Origin: Leptofilum sp050292445
GTDB lineage: Bacteria; Chloroflexota; Anaerolineae; Promineifilales; Promineifilaceae
Reading direction: 5' to 3'
Assembly (NCBI GenBank): GCA_050292445.1
Contig: JBNKLQ010000093.1
Span: 1-20,570 of the forward strand
DNA length: 20,570 bases
Shown: positions 20,025 to 20,570 of the stretch, piece after piece
Layout: each line of letters starts with the position of its first letter
How positions within the stretch are numbered: position 1 is the stretch's first letter
The notes under the pieces: model-generated
Databases searched by the model: none
What the model saw: the letters and a program-made list of their open reading frames with translations, nothing else
Told to the model about the DNA's origin: nothing
Translations under genes and position numbers: made by a program

Positions 20025-20414
20025 ATGATTGCATCAGGCAAGTTTGAAGTATCGCTACACCCCCTTGACGCCTACGCCACTGGAGAGGCAGGCACCACGC
20101 TTGGCCGCATGTCTATAGACAAAACTTTCCAGGGCGATCTGGCAGCCAAGAGCCTGGGAGAAATGTTAACAGCCCTGACGCCAATGGAGGGATCAGCTGG
20201 CTACGTGGCCATCGAACAGGTACGTGGTACCTTACACGGCAAGCAAGGCACGTTTGTACTGCAACATTTTGGCATCACAAACGCTTCTGGGCAGCGCCTT
20301 GTTTTAGAAGTTGTGCCGGATTCTGGCACCGGCGAATTAGCCGGTTTAGCGGGGACAATGACCATTCAAAATGAAGGTGGTCAACACAGTTTTTTATTTG
20401 ACTATTCGCTATAA
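20025..20414 (+). CDS. DUF3224 domain protein
   Basis: The 129-aa protein has the family features: an opening GKFEVSLHPLD, then RMSIDKTFQGDLAAKSLGEML, a central GSAGYVAIEQVRGTLHGKQGTFVLQHFG and a terminal GTGELAGLAGTM...HSFLFDY. DUF3224 proteins are small beta-barrel (allene oxide cyclase-like) proteins of unknown role. RBS AAGGAGA precedes the ATG. Copy 2 of the 93-bp element ends eight bases before the ATG, so this gene and the persulfide dioxygenase-like gene may share a leader-based control. The next gene starts 11 bases after the stop. Confidence 0.87.
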   Translation: MIASGKFEVSLHPLDAYATGEAGTTLGRMSIDKTFQGDLAAKSLGEMLTALTPMEGSAGYVAIEQVRGTLHGKQGTFVLQHFGITNASGQRLVLEVVPDSGTGELAGLAGTMTIQNEGGQHSFLFDYSL

Positions 20415-20425
20415 GGAAACAACGT

Positions 20426-20570
20426 ATGAGTAACCAATCATCCTTAATCAGCAATGCCTTCCAAACCTTTCTGAGTGAAGCCCCCCAACAGGCACAGGCC
20501 TGGGGCACAATGGTTCAGGAGTTAGCCAAGGCAAATGCGCTCGATAAAAAAACGGCCGCTTTGGCTTATT
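20426..20570 (+). CDS. Carboxymuconolactone decarboxylase/AhpD-like protein (3' end outside window)
   Basis: Only the first 48 codons are present. The start (SNAFQTFLSEAPQQAQAWGTMVQELAKANALDKKTAALAY) matches the opening of CMD/AhpD-family proteins, where a helix carrying a Lys-Thr-x-x-Leu-Ala turn precedes the catalytic CxxC, here off-window. The RBS AAGGAAA lies ten bases upstream. It is probably co-transcribed with the DUF3224 gene. The family call rests on a short stretch. Confidence 0.65.
   Translation, partial: MSNQSSLISNAFQTFLSEAPQQAQAWGTMVQELAKANALDKKTAALAY

Overview
The window looks like part of a chromosome from a free-living bacterium, most likely a Chloroflexota (Anaerolineae-type) organism. 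That is an inference from overall gene style, from in-frame short-repeat insertions in conserved genes, and from an extreme excess of the palindromic octamer ACGGCCGT. I hand-counted 31 copies in 20.6 kb, where well under one is expected. No rRNA, tRNA, CRISPR array or complete mobile element was seen.

Layout. (1) 1-5644, + strand: a sulfur/molybdenum block. It holds a 5'-truncated molybdopterin oxidoreductase, a metallo-beta-lactamase/rhodanese protein of the CstB persulfide dioxygenase type, two half-size YeeE/YedE membrane proteins and a TorD-like chaperone. The persulfide dioxygenase-like gene is interrupted by one in-frame TGA exactly where the family has a conserved Cys, and a SECIS-like stem-loop follows it. 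This is the best candidate for something new in the window: a selenocysteine-containing persulfide dioxygenase. (2) 5725-7270, - strand: a small unknown gene and an orphan sugar-type ABC ATPase. (3) 7376-9405: a signalling cluster in which a membrane-anchored Ser/Thr kinase plus a small zinc-finger/HTH protein lie divergent from an FHA-winged-helix protein. (4) 9665-11998: an AT-rich OpgC-like membrane protein convergent with a long protein of unknown function. (5) 12397-14078: lipB-lipA for lipoate attachment and synthesis. (6) 14287-15240, - strand: a membrane protein/HTH regulator operon whose consensus promoter is bracketed by two matching 15-bp operator-like palindromes. (7) 15523-19901, + strand: SRPBCC protein, uvrA, and three small genes. 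(8) 20025-20570: a DUF3224 protein and the start of a carboxymuconolactone decarboxylase-like gene.

Non-coding structure is rich. A 93-bp element with two stem-loops occurs twice (81 of 93 bases identical, no gaps), each time just ahead of a start codon. Several perfect palindromes sit between genes or inside the ends of genes. Short-repeat tracts are inserted in frame in the molybdopterin enzyme and in UvrA. Four promoters with good -10/-35 spacing can be read, and two of them suggest leaderless mRNAs (lipB and the kinase).
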